Assembly (NCBI RefSeq): GCF_013409305.1
Contig: NZ_JACBZJ010000001.1
Location: 310,001 to 374,000, forward strand
Source: Cellulomonas soli
Lineage (GTDB): Bacteria; Actinomycetota; Actinomycetes; Actinomycetales; Cellulomonadaceae
Direction of reading: 5' to 3'
Length of the DNA stretch: 64,000 nt
Shown here: positions 35,692-43,375 of the stretch, piece by piece
Layout: each line of letters begins with the position of its first letter
Position numbering within the stretch: position 1 is the first letter of the stretch
Made by a program: the position numbers and the translations under genes
Notes under the pieces: generated by a model
The model's database searches: none
Seen by the model: only the letters and a program-made list of their open reading frames with translations
What the model was told of the DNA's origin: nothing

Positions 35692-36638
35692 CCCGGCACG
35701 CGCCCGTCCAGCCACCGCGCGGTCTCCCGCACGAGCTCCGGGAGTGCCCGGAGTCCCAGTCCGGCCTCCCGTGCCAGCTCTGCCATCATCGTGCCGTCCC
35801 CCACGTAGCTGTTCTCCTCCGCGGCCGGGTCCCATGTGCGCTCGGCCTCGTCGGTGCGGCCGTGCACGGAGGCGACGACCCTCGCCAGTTCCCCGACCTC
35901 GATCGGAGCACCCCCGGAGTCGAACACGACCGAACGCCCGCGCACGCTCGCCCAGAGGCACAGCGCGACGACCTCGTCCACGCCGCAGTACGTGCGCACC
36001 ACCGGACCGGTCGCGCTCACCTGCAACGGCCGGCCACCGGCAGCCATGCCGATGAGGCTGCCGAGGGCGTACTTCTCCGGCTTGGTCATGCGTGGTCCGG
36101 CGACGCTGAACACGCGAGGTACGACGTACGTCGCCCCCACGTCCTCGCATGCCCCGGCGAATGCGAGCTCGTCCACGCGCTTGAGGGCGCCGTACGGGTC
36201 CGCGTCGACATCGGCCACGAACCGCGGTCCGGCGCCGTAGACCGCCCCGGACGACGAGACCACGACTCCCCTGGGGCGATGTGCCGCCACCGCGTCGAGC
36301 ACGGTCGCGGAGATGGCGAGGTTGCGGCGCACGTACGCGTCGACACCGACCTCGGCCACCTTGTCCCGGGTGAGGTACGCGAAGTGGAGCAGCAGGGTCG
36401 GCGAGGGCACCCGCCCGGGGAGCTCGGCGAGAGGCAGGACCTCCACCTGACGCCCATCGGCGACGGTCACGACCCGGTGGCTGCTGGCGTACGCCTGGAC
36501 CCGCTCGGGCGCCTCCGTCCCGAGCGCCCCGTAGAGCAGGTCGAGCGCAGTGGCCCCGAACCAGCCCGTCGCGCCGGTCACAGCCACGCGGTCGTCGCCG
36601 GCCGCGAGCAGGCTCGCGACCAGCTCCGCCGGTGTCAC
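35688..36638 (-). CDS. NAD-dependent epimerase/reductase (extended SDR)
   Basis: A 316-residue [21 protein letters not shown] binds NAD(P). [13 protein letters not shown] and [14 protein letters not shown] hold the catalytic Ser, Tyr and Lys. [19 protein letters not shown] and [16 protein letters not shown] follow. It likely reduces a keto group or inverts a centre on a nucleotide sugar made by the neighbouring enzymes. It is distinct from the SDR at 32,812. In the yersiniose pathway a reductase follows the thiamine-diphosphate enzyme; this gene or the 32,812 gene could play that part, but the sequence does not prove it. The GTG overlaps the previous stop. Confidence 0.8.
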   Translation of the reverse strand: MTPAELVASLLAAGDDRVAVTGATGWFGATALDLLYGALGTEAPERVQAYASSHRVVTVADGRQVEVLPLAELPGRVPSPTLLLHFAYLTRDKVAEVGVDAYVRRNLAISATVLDAVAAHRPRGVVVSSSGAVYGAGPRFVADVDADPYGALKRVDELAFAGACEDVGATYVVPRVFSVAGPRMTKPEKYALGSLIGMAAGGRPLQVSATGPVVRTYCGVDEVVALCLWASVRGRSVVFDSGGAPIEVGELARVVASVHGRTDEAERTWDPAAEENSYVGDGTMMAELAREAGLGLRALPELVRETARWLDGRVPG

Positions 36639-37438
36639 GCCCGCTGGCTGAGCAGCTGCCAGCGGCTCTCGAGCATCTCGATGCGCTTGGAGTCCTCGCG
36701 GTGGATCGTCCCGTAGTACTCGCGCTTGTTCAGGAGCCAGAGGAGCTCGAAGTGAACCGCGTTGAGCAGCCCGGGCTTGACCTCGTCGGTCTCGGCAGCG
36801 GCACCGTGGAAGACGACCTTGCGCGTCTCGAAGCGGGTCAGGTGGACCTCGCGGATGCGCTTGATGACCGGCAGCGAGTCGATCGACACCGCACCACCGA
36901 CGACGAGGTCGAGGCCCTTGGCCTTCGCCAGCTCGGCGACGTTGAGGACGTACTCCGTGATCTTCTCGGAGTTGATGTCGTCCCGGCCCAGACCGAGGCT
37001 GCCCGCGAAGTCGACGCGACCGAACACGATGCCGTCGACACCGGGCGTGCCGGCCGCCAGGGTCGCGACCTCCTCGCGGTGCTCGTAGCAGGTGATGGTC
37101 TCCATGTTGAACAGGAAGTCCGTGTCCTCGCGCTCCTCGGCGTTGTAGACCTGGTCCTTCGCGGCGATGTACTTCGAGAGGGCGTACGGCGTCTCGACCA
37201 TCGGCGCGACGATGTAGCGGACGCCGATCTGCTTGGACTCCAGCAGGTCACGGATCGCCTCGCACCCACCGATCTTCACGGTGAGCGGCAGACCCGCGGC
37301 ATGGGCGATCTCGACGAGGCGCAGGAGCTCGTCCATACGGGTGCCCTCGGCCTCGAACTCCGCCTTCACAGCGGCGTAGCCGAACTCCTCCTTGCCTCGG
37401 CGGAGGATCTCCGTCATCTGGCGTTCGGTCTTGTTCAT
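36635..37438 (-). CDS. HpcH/HpaI aldolase/citrate lyase-family enzyme
   Basis: A 267-residue TIM-barrel protein. [30 protein letters not shown] (metal-binding Glu) and [19 protein letters not shown] (metal-binding Asp) match HpcH/HpaI class II aldolases and citrate-lyase beta-like proteins. These make or break C-C bonds between pyruvate or acetyl units and aldehydes or keto acids. It lies between a thiamine-diphosphate enzyme and an SDR, with 4-base overlaps, so it is probably part of the sugar pathway rather than catabolism. Its substrate is unknown. ATG 37438 begins [15 protein letters not shown]; in-frame codons further upstream lie inside the neighbouring gene. Confidence 0.85.
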   Translation of the reverse strand: MNKTERQMTEILRRGKEEFGYAAVKAEFEAEGTRMDELLRLVEIAHAAGLPLTVKIGGCEAIRDLLESKQIGVRYIVAPMVETPYALSKYIAAKDQVYNAEEREDTDFLFNMETITCYEHREEVATLAAGTPGVDGIVFGRVDFAGSLGLGRDDINSEKITEYVLNVAELAKAKGLDLVVGGAVSIDSLPVIKRIREVHLTRFETRKVVFHGAAAETDEVKPGLLNAVHFELLWLLNKREYYGTIHREDSKRIEMLESRWQLLSQRA

Positions 37439-39231
37439 CGTGTGAGCTCCTTCTGCTCGGCGGTGAGGCGGCCGAGGACGCGACGCGCCACGTCCTCGGG
37501 GAGGTCCGGCGACATCAGGTGCAGCGGGTTGGACTCCATGCTGCCAGTCGCCGTGACTCGCGAGGTGATCTTCGGGAAGTACGTCTGCTCGGGGTCGATC
37601 GGGACGACGAAGCACGCCGGCCCCGGGGCGTCGAAAAGCTCACGGGCCTCGGGCGCATCCAGGCCGCGCTGGTCGAGGTCGGCGACCGGGATCCCGTAGG
37701 CACGGAAGAGCAGTTGCCAGTCGGGGAAGCCGAGCCCCGTGCGGATGTCGCAGCCGAGGTACGCCCCACCGAAGTACCCGCGCTGGGTCATCCGGATGGA
37801 CGCGTAGCCCTCGTTGCTGAAGAGGAACAGCTTGATCGGCAGGTCGTTGACCGCGACCGTGGCGAGCTCCTGCGAGTTCTGCATGAACCCGCCGTCCCCT
37901 TCGAAGAGCACGGTCCGTCGGCCGGGAGCCGCCAGCGCGGCTCCGATCGCACCCGACAGGCCGTACCCCATGCTGGCCAGGCCGTGGTCGCTGATGACCG
38001 TCTGACCCAGCTTCTGGTCGAACGCCTGCAGCGTCACGGTGAATGCGCCCCCGCTGCTGCACGGGATCACGACATCCGAGGGCGTGCACACGCGCGAGAC
38101 GTCGCTCACGAACTGGTACGGGTCCAGGTAACCCTCGGCCGTGGTGTTCACGTCCTCGATGACGGGCAGGAGCGCGCGAACCGCTTGGCACTCCTCGAGC
38201 CAGTCGCCCCAGGTCGGCAGGTCCGCGTCGAGCACCTCGACGAGCGCGGCGTCGGCGTCGGCGTGCCACGGGATGTCGACCCGCGGGTGCCCCTTCGTGA
38301 GCTCGGTCTCGTCGATGTCGACCTGCACGACGGTCGCCAGCGGGGCGAACTGCTGCCAGTTGAACCCTGTCTGCTGGAGCCCGAGCCTGGTGCCGAGGGC
38401 GAGGACGAGGTCAGACTGCTGGATGAGCACGTTGGCGGCGCGCTGACCCCACGTGTTCGGTCGACCGGCGTACACGACATCGTCGGCCCCGAGCCGGTCC
38501 GCACCGTTCCACGTCGTCATGACCGGGAGCGACAGCTCCCGGAGCCGAGGCAGCGCGGCCGCGGCGGCCGCACGGCTCACCCCACCGCCGAGCAGGAGCA
38601 CGGGACGCTGCGCCGCGCGGAGCGCATCGACCACCTCCACGGCACGGCTCTCGCCCGCGCGAGCCGGGAAAACCCTCTCCGCGACGCCGTCGTCGAGCGA
38701 GGCAGCGTCGACGGGGGCGCCTTGCGCGTCGAGGCAGATCTCGAGGAACACAGGACCAGGCCGCCCTGTGCTGCCCCGCTGGACCAGATCGGTGAACGTG
38801 CGTCGGCTGATCGGCCGCTCGATGCGCTCCGAGACCACGGCCACAGGCGCGGACATCGCCACACCGTCGATCTCCTGGATGCCGCGCTGCCGCAGCGTGT
38901 CGCCGGCGAGATCGGTGGACTTGACCTGCCCGCCGATGACCAGCAGCTCGCGGCTCTCGAGGTACGCGCCCGCCATGGCCGTGAGCAGGTTCGTCAGACC
39001 GGGCCCGGCGGTCACGAGCGCGAAGGCCCGCTCGTCGCTGCCCGTCGCACGGGCCTGCTCGTTGAAGTACTCGGTCGCGATCCCTGCCGCCACCTCGTGC
39101 ACCACGGGGACGCACGTCATGGTCTGGCGGGCCCCGTCCAGCAGGTGCATCGAGTTGCCACCTGCGACGAAGAAGCAGTGCGTGTACCCGAGTTCTCCCA
39201 GCCAGCCCATCATCAGGTCGCTGTACTTCAC
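37435..39231 (-). CDS. Thiamine-diphosphate enzyme, acetolactate-synthase-like
   Basis: A 598-residue three-domain ThDP enzyme. Glu46 (in [10 protein letters not shown]) is the cofactor-activating glutamate. A central domain has [13 protein letters not shown]. The ThDP/metal site begins at Gly445-Asp446-Gly447 ([18 protein letters not shown]) with Asn473 28 residues later. It differs from biosynthetic acetolactate synthase in having no neighbouring small subunit and in its operon. In Yersinia, YerE of this superfamily adds a two-carbon unit from pyruvate to CDP-4-keto-3,6-dideoxyglucose; the nearby rfbF, rfbG and rfbH make that role plausible here. The alternative is another acyloin- or keto-acid-forming step. 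The GTG overlaps the cyclase gene stop. Confidence 0.88.
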   Translation of the reverse strand: MKYSDLMMGWLGELGYTHCFFVAGGNSMHLLDGARQTMTCVPVVHEVAAGIATEYFNEQARATGSDERAFALVTAGPGLTNLLTAMAGAYLESRELLVIGGQVKSTDLAGDTLRQRGIQEIDGVAMSAPVAVVSERIERPISRRTFTDLVQRGSTGRPGPVFLEICLDAQGAPVDAASLDDGVAERVFPARAGESRAVEVVDALRAAQRPVLLLGGGVSRAAAAAALPRLRELSLPVMTTWNGADRLGADDVVYAGRPNTWGQRAANVLIQQSDLVLALGTRLGLQQTGFNWQQFAPLATVVQVDIDETELTKGHPRVDIPWHADADAALVEVLDADLPTWGDWLEECQAVRALLPVIEDVNTTAEGYLDPYQFVSDVSRVCTPSDVVIPCSSGGAFTVTLQAFDQKLGQTVISDHGLASMGYGLSGAIGAALAAPGRRTVLFEGDGGFMQNSQELATVAVNDLPIKLFLFSNEGYASIRMTQRGYFGGAYLGCDIRTGLGFPDWQLLFRAYGIPVADLDQRGLDAPEARELFDAPGPACFVVPIDPEQTYFPKITSRVTATGSMESNPLHLMSPDLPEDVARRVLGRLTAEQKELTR

Positions 39232-40292
39232 GCGGTCGGTCCCTTCAGGCTCATGATCGTCTGCTCGGTCAGTGCGAGGACCAGGTCCCAGTCCTGGGCG
39301 GTGCTGCCCGTCCGGACCTCCTTCACGCCGCCGCCCTCGGCGGGCAGGATCAGGTGGAAGCCGTCGGCACCGTGCTTCTTGTCCGCGCGGAACGCGCGCT
39401 CGTACCGCTCAGGATCGAACCGGTCCAGCGCCTCACCGACGCCGTCCGCCGAGGCGAGCAGCGCACGGCAGTGCGCCGCGAGCTGCTCGACCTGCGGGCC
39501 GGTGCCGGCGGACGGATGCTGCGTCGCGCACAGCACCCCCACCGCGACGCCGAGGCCGTGGCTGATCTCGTGGTCGACGGCCACCTCGAGGGCGTGTCCG
39601 AAGGTGTGCCCGAAGTTCAGCAGCCGGCGCTCCTTGCGATCGTGCTCGTCGATCTCCACGAACCACCGCTTGGAGCGGAGCACGAGGTCGATCAGCGCCT
39701 CGGGCTCGCTCCCGAAGCGCTCGTACGCGGCCAGGTAACCCTCGAACGCCTCCGGTCCACGGCAGAACGAGATCTTGGCGGCCTCGCTGAAGCCGGCCGC
39801 GCGCGCGGTCGGTGAGAGCGTGGTCAGGAACTCGGGGTCGACGACCACCGCGGTCGGCGGGTAGATCCCTCCGACGAGGTTCTTCACGTCCCCCACGTTG
39901 ATCGAGCTCTTGCCGCCGATGCAGGAGTCGGCCATCGCCATGAGGGTCGTCGGCACGTAGCTCCACGGCAGGCCACGCATGTAGACGTCGGTCACGAAGG
40001 TCGCCAGGTCCTGGATCACGCCGCCGCCGACCGCGACCACGTGGTCACCGCGGCGCACACCCGCGTCCCGCATCCTCAGGATCAGGTTCTCGCAGCCTGC
40101 CAGGGTCTTGGTCTCCTCACCGGCCGGCACCGCGAGGACCGGCACGCCCGTGGCCGGGACCCGGTCGACGAGCGCCTCGTCCACGACCACGAGCGCTGCC
40201 GACGCCACGGCGTCGCGGAACTGACCCGCGCCGATACGGACGTCGTAGCTCCCGGTCGAGGAGCGGACGGAGAACTCAGAGGATGCGGCCAA
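39228..40292 (-). CDS. Dehydroquinate-synthase-like sugar cyclase
   Basis: A 354-residue member of the sugar phosphate cyclase family. VVAVGGGVIQDLATFV (NAD site), YVPTTLMAMADSCIGGKSS, KNLVGGIYPP, FSEAAK and LLNFGHTFGHALE (metal-binding His) are conserved with AroB. The motif after the second metal site is SHGLGVAVGV rather than the HGEAVA form usual in AroB, and no shikimate genes are near. It therefore probably cyclises another substrate, as valiolone and deoxyinosose synthases do. Setting within a CDP-sugar operon suggests a carbocyclic or branched sugar unit. TTG 40292 is the first start in the family-like N terminus and overlaps the SDR gene by 17 bases. Confidence 0.85.
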   Translation of the reverse strand: MAASSEFSVRSSTGSYDVRIGAGQFRDAVASAALVVVDEALVDRVPATGVPVLAVPAGEETKTLAGCENLILRMRDAGVRRGDHVVAVGGGVIQDLATFVTDVYMRGLPWSYVPTTLMAMADSCIGGKSSINVGDVKNLVGGIYPPTAVVVDPEFLTTLSPTARAAGFSEAAKISFCRGPEAFEGYLAAYERFGSEPEALIDLVLRSKRWFVEIDEHDRKERRLLNFGHTFGHALEVAVDHEISHGLGVAVGVLCATQHPSAGTGPQVEQLAAHCRALLASADGVGEALDRFDPERYERAFRADKKHGADGFHLILPAEGGGVKEVRTGSTAQDWDLVLALTEQTIMSLKGPTA

Positions 40293-40965
40293 CGGTGAAC
40301 CCCAGATCGACGGCGATGGACTGTCCGGTCACACCGGTGTTACGGGCGGAGGCGAGATACGCGACCACGCTGGCGACGTCCTCCGGCTGGATCATCCTTC
40401 CAGACCCCGTCGCACTCTCGAACCGGGCGATCTGCTCGTCGGAGAGCATGCTGCGGGTCATCGGCGTGTCCACGACCCCCGGCAGCACGCCGTTGACCAG
40501 CACACCGAGCGGAGCGAGGTCGAGGGCGGCGGCGCGGACAAGCCCGCCGACAGCCGCCTTGGTGACCGTGTACGAGAACTTGCCCGGACGGGCCACCAGC
40601 TCCCAGATCGAGCTGACGACCACCACGCGGGCGTGCGGGGCGAGACGCTCGGCTGCGAGCAGGTCACGCAGCTGAGCGGCGATGAGCTCGACGTTCGTCT
40701 CGAGCATCGAGCGCAGCTCGTCGTCCTCGTGCGAGCCGACGGAGTCGTTGGCGTTGACGCCGTGGGCCCAGACGACGGCGTCCAGCAGCGGCAGGTCGGT
40801 GAGTGCACCCGGGGCGCCCAGGTCGACGACGTCCTCGGCACCGGGACGGCTCGCACGCGACGTGCGCAGGACCCGGGCCCCGTCGTCGGCCAGGGCGGCC
40901 GAGACCGCCGAGCCGAGCGCGCCGAAGCCTCCGACGACGAGTGCGGTCCGCCTCGACGAGCTCAC
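40276..40965 (-). CDS. Short-chain dehydrogenase/reductase
   Basis: A 229-residue classical SDR. VVGGFGALGSAVSAALADD is the NAD(P) site with the GxxxGxG pattern. VVVVSSIWELVARPGKF gives the catalytic Ser, and YTVTKAAVGG the Tyr and Lys. NGVLPGVVDTPMT and GQSIAVDLGFTVGRIL complete the fold. It should oxidise or reduce a hydroxyl/keto group, probably on the product of the adjacent cyclase, with which it overlaps by 17 bases. The substrate cannot be predicted. The GTG start lies within the stop of the upstream gtrA gene. Confidence 0.88.
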   Translation of the reverse strand: MSSSRRTALVVGGFGALGSAVSAALADDGARVLRTSRASRPGAEDVVDLGAPGALTDLPLLDAVVWAHGVNANDSVGSHEDDELRSMLETNVELIAAQLRDLLAAERLAPHARVVVVSSIWELVARPGKFSYTVTKAAVGGLVRAAALDLAPLGVLVNGVLPGVVDTPMTRSMLSDEQIARFESATGSGRMIQPEDVASVVAYLASARNTGVTGQSIAVDLGFTVGRIL

Positions 40966-41462
40966 GAGTCCCCGCCAGGTGCGGGCGACCCCGGCACGTC
41001 GGTCGCGACGGCCGGCCGACGGAACGTGAAGCTGCGGTGCGCCACGAAGCTGCCCAGCGCCGTGCCCACCATCACCATCGCCTGCGAGAGCAGCACCGGC
41101 AGGTGCGCGACCTCGACCAGGAGGGGCAGCACGACCAGGTTGATCGCGAAGCTCACGGCGTACACGGAGGAGAACCGGACCAGCTCACGCCACCACCGCC
41201 CGCGCACCCGGAACACGAGCCAGCGCTGCAGCACGTACGCCTCGAGGATGCTGACGACCTGGGCGACCGTGAGGATCACCAGGTAGTGCACGACATGGCC
41301 CAGCGTCAGCTGCAGGAGCGCGAAGAGGCCGAAGCCGAACGCCGAGTTGACCACCCCGACGGCGACGAACCGCACGAGTTGGCTCTCCAGGAGCCGACCG
41401 AGCGGGTTCGACCTGGGCGGCCCGTCGTCCTGCGTCGCCGAGGAGGTTGCACGCTCGGTCAT
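40962..41462 (-). CDS. GtrA family membrane protein
   Basis: A 166-residue four-helix protein: VRFVAVGVVNSAFGFGLFAL, VVSILEAYVLQRWLVF, LVRFSSVYAVSFAINLVVLP and GSFVAHRSFTFRRP. It is the proposed flippase for a lipid-linked sugar made by the GtrB-like enzyme encoded 11 bases upstream. Together with the membrane protein at 33,749 it may form a second three-component module. Start ATG 41462 is followed by a polar 30-residue N terminus. It belongs to the same family as the 31,290 protein but is clearly diverged from it. Confidence 0.9.
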   Translation of the reverse strand: MTERATSSATQDDGPPRSNPLGRLLESQLVRFVAVGVVNSAFGFGLFALLQLTLGHVVHYLVILTVAQVVSILEAYVLQRWLVFRVRGRWWRELVRFSSVYAVSFAINLVVLPLLVEVAHLPVLLSQAMVMVGTALGSFVAHRSFTFRRPAVATDVPGSPAPGGDS

Positions 41463-41473
41463 GGCCACGCCGA

Positions 41474-42475
41474 TCAGAGACCGACCCGGTGCCGGACCAC
41501 GAAGTTCGGGCGCTGCTTGACCTCTTCGTAGATCAGCCCGATGTACTCGGCGACGACCCCGATCATCGAGAACAGGATGCCGAAGAGCAGCAGCATGAAC
41601 CCGAGCAGCGAGCCGTACCCGGCGAACGGAACGCCCGCGACGACGAAGCGGATCGCGAACACGAGCAGGAGCAGCGCCGAGACGGCCGACACCGCCAGGC
41701 CTGTGACCGTGATGAGGCGCAGCGGCACGTAGGAGTGGGCGAAGATGCCCTTGAACGCCAGGTCGAGCACCTTCAGCGAGTGCGCCTTGGATTCTCCCCC
41801 GAAGCGAGGCGGACGCTCGTGGGTGATGCCCACGGACCGGTAGCCGGCCCAGGCGAACAGGCCCCGGACGAACCGGTTGCGCTCCTGCATCGTGTTGATG
41901 GTCTCGTAGACGCCCCGGTCGACCAGGCGGAAGTCGCTGGCGTTGCGCGGGATGGCGCCGTCGGTGAGCTTGCCGGCGAGCCAGTAGAAGGCCTTGCTGT
42001 TGAACGTCCGCAGCGGGCCGGTGCCCTGCCGTTCGGTGACGACCATGTAGATGTTCTCGTAGCCCTCCTCCCACTTGCGGAGGAACTGCGGGATCAGCTC
42101 GGGCGGGTCCTGCAGGTCGGCCGTCATCACGACGGCGGCATCGCCGGTCGCGTGCGCGAGGCCGGCAGTCAGGCCGCCGTCCATGCGGAAGTTGCGGGCC
42201 AGCTGGATGATCTTGAAGCGGGGGTCCGCCTCGTGGATCACCAGGAGCTTGTCGTAGGTGTCGTCCGACGAGCCGTTCTCGACGATGAGCACCTCGAAGT
42301 CGTAACCCGGCTCCGACTCCATGACGCCCTGCAGGCGTCGTGCGAGCTCGTCGACGCAGTCGGACTCGTTGTAGGCGGGGATCACCACCGAGATGAGCTT
42401 GCGGGGCGTCGCCTCACCGGCCGCGTCCTGCGAGACCTCCGTCGTGGGCACGGACTCGATCGTCGTGTTCGTCAC
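41474..42475 (-). CDS. GtrB/DPM-like polyprenyl-phosphate glycosyltransferase (GT2)
   Basis: A 333-residue protein. ISVVIPAYNESDCVDELAR, IVENGSSDDTYDKL, LARNFRMDGGLTAGL and VVMTADLQDPPELIP (catalytic DLQDP) identify the DPM1/GtrB group. Two C-terminal helices follow (TVTGLAVSAVSALLLLVFAI and GFMLLLFGILFSMIGVVA). The ending YEEVKQRPNFVVRH is typical of GtrB proteins. It makes a polyprenyl-phosphate sugar for flipping by the GtrA partner. GTG 42475 is chosen because it overlaps the rfbF stop and has GAAGG upstream; a longer start at 42,511 would lie inside rfbF. Confidence 0.9.
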   Translation of the reverse strand: MTNTTIESVPTTEVSQDAAGEATPRKLISVVIPAYNESDCVDELARRLQGVMESEPGYDFEVLIVENGSSDDTYDKLLVIHEADPRFKIIQLARNFRMDGGLTAGLAHATGDAAVVMTADLQDPPELIPQFLRKWEEGYENIYMVVTERQGTGPLRTFNSKAFYWLAGKLTDGAIPRNASDFRLVDRGVYETINTMQERNRFVRGLFAWAGYRSVGITHERPPRFGGESKAHSLKVLDLAFKGIFAHSYVPLRLITVTGLAVSAVSALLLLVFAIRFVVAGVPFAGYGSLLGFMLLLFGILFSMIGVVAEYIGLIYEEVKQRPNFVVRHRVGL

Positions 42476-43251
42476 TTCCAGACCTTCCACGGCGCAGTCC
42501 CGCCGTCCCACATCTCGTTGAGGAGCACCGACTCGCGGTACGTGTCCATCGGCTGCCAGAACCCGGCATGACGGTAGGCCGCGAGCTGCCGCTCCGCGGC
42601 CAGCGCCGCCAGGGGCTCGTGCTCGAGCATCACCGCGTCGCTGTCGCGCAGGTACTCGAAGACCGCCGGCTCGAAGACGAAGAAGCCCGCCGAGACCCAG
42701 TCCTCCATCTGCGGCTTCTCGCGGAAGCGGGTCACCAGCGACTGCTCGTCCACGTCCACCAGGCCGAAGCGCGACAACGGGCGCACGGTCGTGATCGTGG
42801 ACTTCAGCCCGTGCGAGGCGTGGAACGCCTGGAGCGCGGTGATGTCGATGTCGGCCAGGCCGTCGCCGTAGGTGACCATGAACCGCTCGCCGCGCACGAA
42901 CGGCTCGATGCGCTCGACGCGACCCGCCGTCAGCGTGCCCTGACCGGTGTCGGCCACGGTCACCGTCCAGTCGCTCTCCAGGTGGTCTCCGTGGAACACC
43001 AGTTCGCTGTTCTGGCCGAGCGTGATCGTGAAGTCCTTGTTGTGGGCGGCGTAGTTGAGGAAGTACTCCTTGATCTGCTCGCCCTTGTACCCGGCGCAGA
43101 TCACGAAGTCGGTGACCCCGTGCGCGGCGAACGTCTTCATCAGGTGCCAGAGGACCGGCTTCCCGCCGATCTCGACCATGGGCTTGGGACGGAACTCCGT
43201 CTCCTCACGCATGCGCGTACCCAGACCACCCGCAAGCAGCACGGCTTTCAT
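42472..43251 (-). CDS. rfbF: Glucose-1-phosphate cytidylyltransferase
   Basis: A 259-residue nucleotidyltransferase of exact family length. KAVLLAGGLGTRMREET is the nucleotide-binding signature. EFRPKPMVEIGGKPVLWHLM and VICAGYKGEQIKEYFLNY are specific to CDP-glucose pyrophosphorylase. VTYGDGLADID holds the metal-binding Asp and FWQPMDTYRE lies near the end. It joins glucose-1-phosphate and CTP into CDP-glucose, the entry to CDP-3,6-dideoxyhexoses. RfbG and RfbH are encoded 15 kb away in the facing operon. It is the first gene of an 11-gene minus-strand chain with overlaps or very small gaps. The 124-base gap upstream should hold its promoter. Confidence 0.96.
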   Translation of the reverse strand: MKAVLLAGGLGTRMREETEFRPKPMVEIGGKPVLWHLMKTFAAHGVTDFVICAGYKGEQIKEYFLNYAAHNKDFTITLGQNSELVFHGDHLESDWTVTVADTGQGTLTAGRVERIEPFVRGERFMVTYGDGLADIDITALQAFHASHGLKSTITTVRPLSRFGLVDVDEQSLVTRFREKPQMEDWVSAGFFVFEPAVFEYLRDSDAVMLEHEPLAALAAERQLAAYRHAGFWQPMDTYRESVLLNEMWDGGTAPWKVWK

Positions 43252-43375
43252 GTGTGTGAACTCGCCTTCCGATGCATCCGTCGGCGGGTCGCCACCAAGT
43301 TGCCCCCGCTGCGGGAGTTGAGTGTAGCCGCGCGAATCCTCCGCGGAGGCGTTCCCCGCGACGAACCTGCCCTGC
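43252..43375. other. Intergenic gap upstream of rfbF
   Basis: This 124-base gap follows the amidase gene and precedes rfbF on the minus strand. It contains a 12-base palindrome CCTCCGCGGAGG at 43,338-43,349 and, on the minus strand, a TACACT hexamer that could be a -10 element. Whether the palindrome is an operator or part of a terminator cannot be decided. Confidence 0.35.

Noticed and set aside
37435..39231. Biosynthetic acetolactate synthase (ilvB)
   Set aside because: There is no ilvN small subunit or ilvC beside it, and the operon makes CDP-sugars. A YerE-like or related role is more likely, but unproven.
39228..40292. Housekeeping 3-dehydroquinate synthase (aroB)
   Set aside because: No aroC, aroK, aroE or aroQ is nearby, a metal-site neighbour residue differs from AroB, and the gene is embedded in a nucleotide-sugar operon. 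It is kept as a cyclase of unknown substrate.
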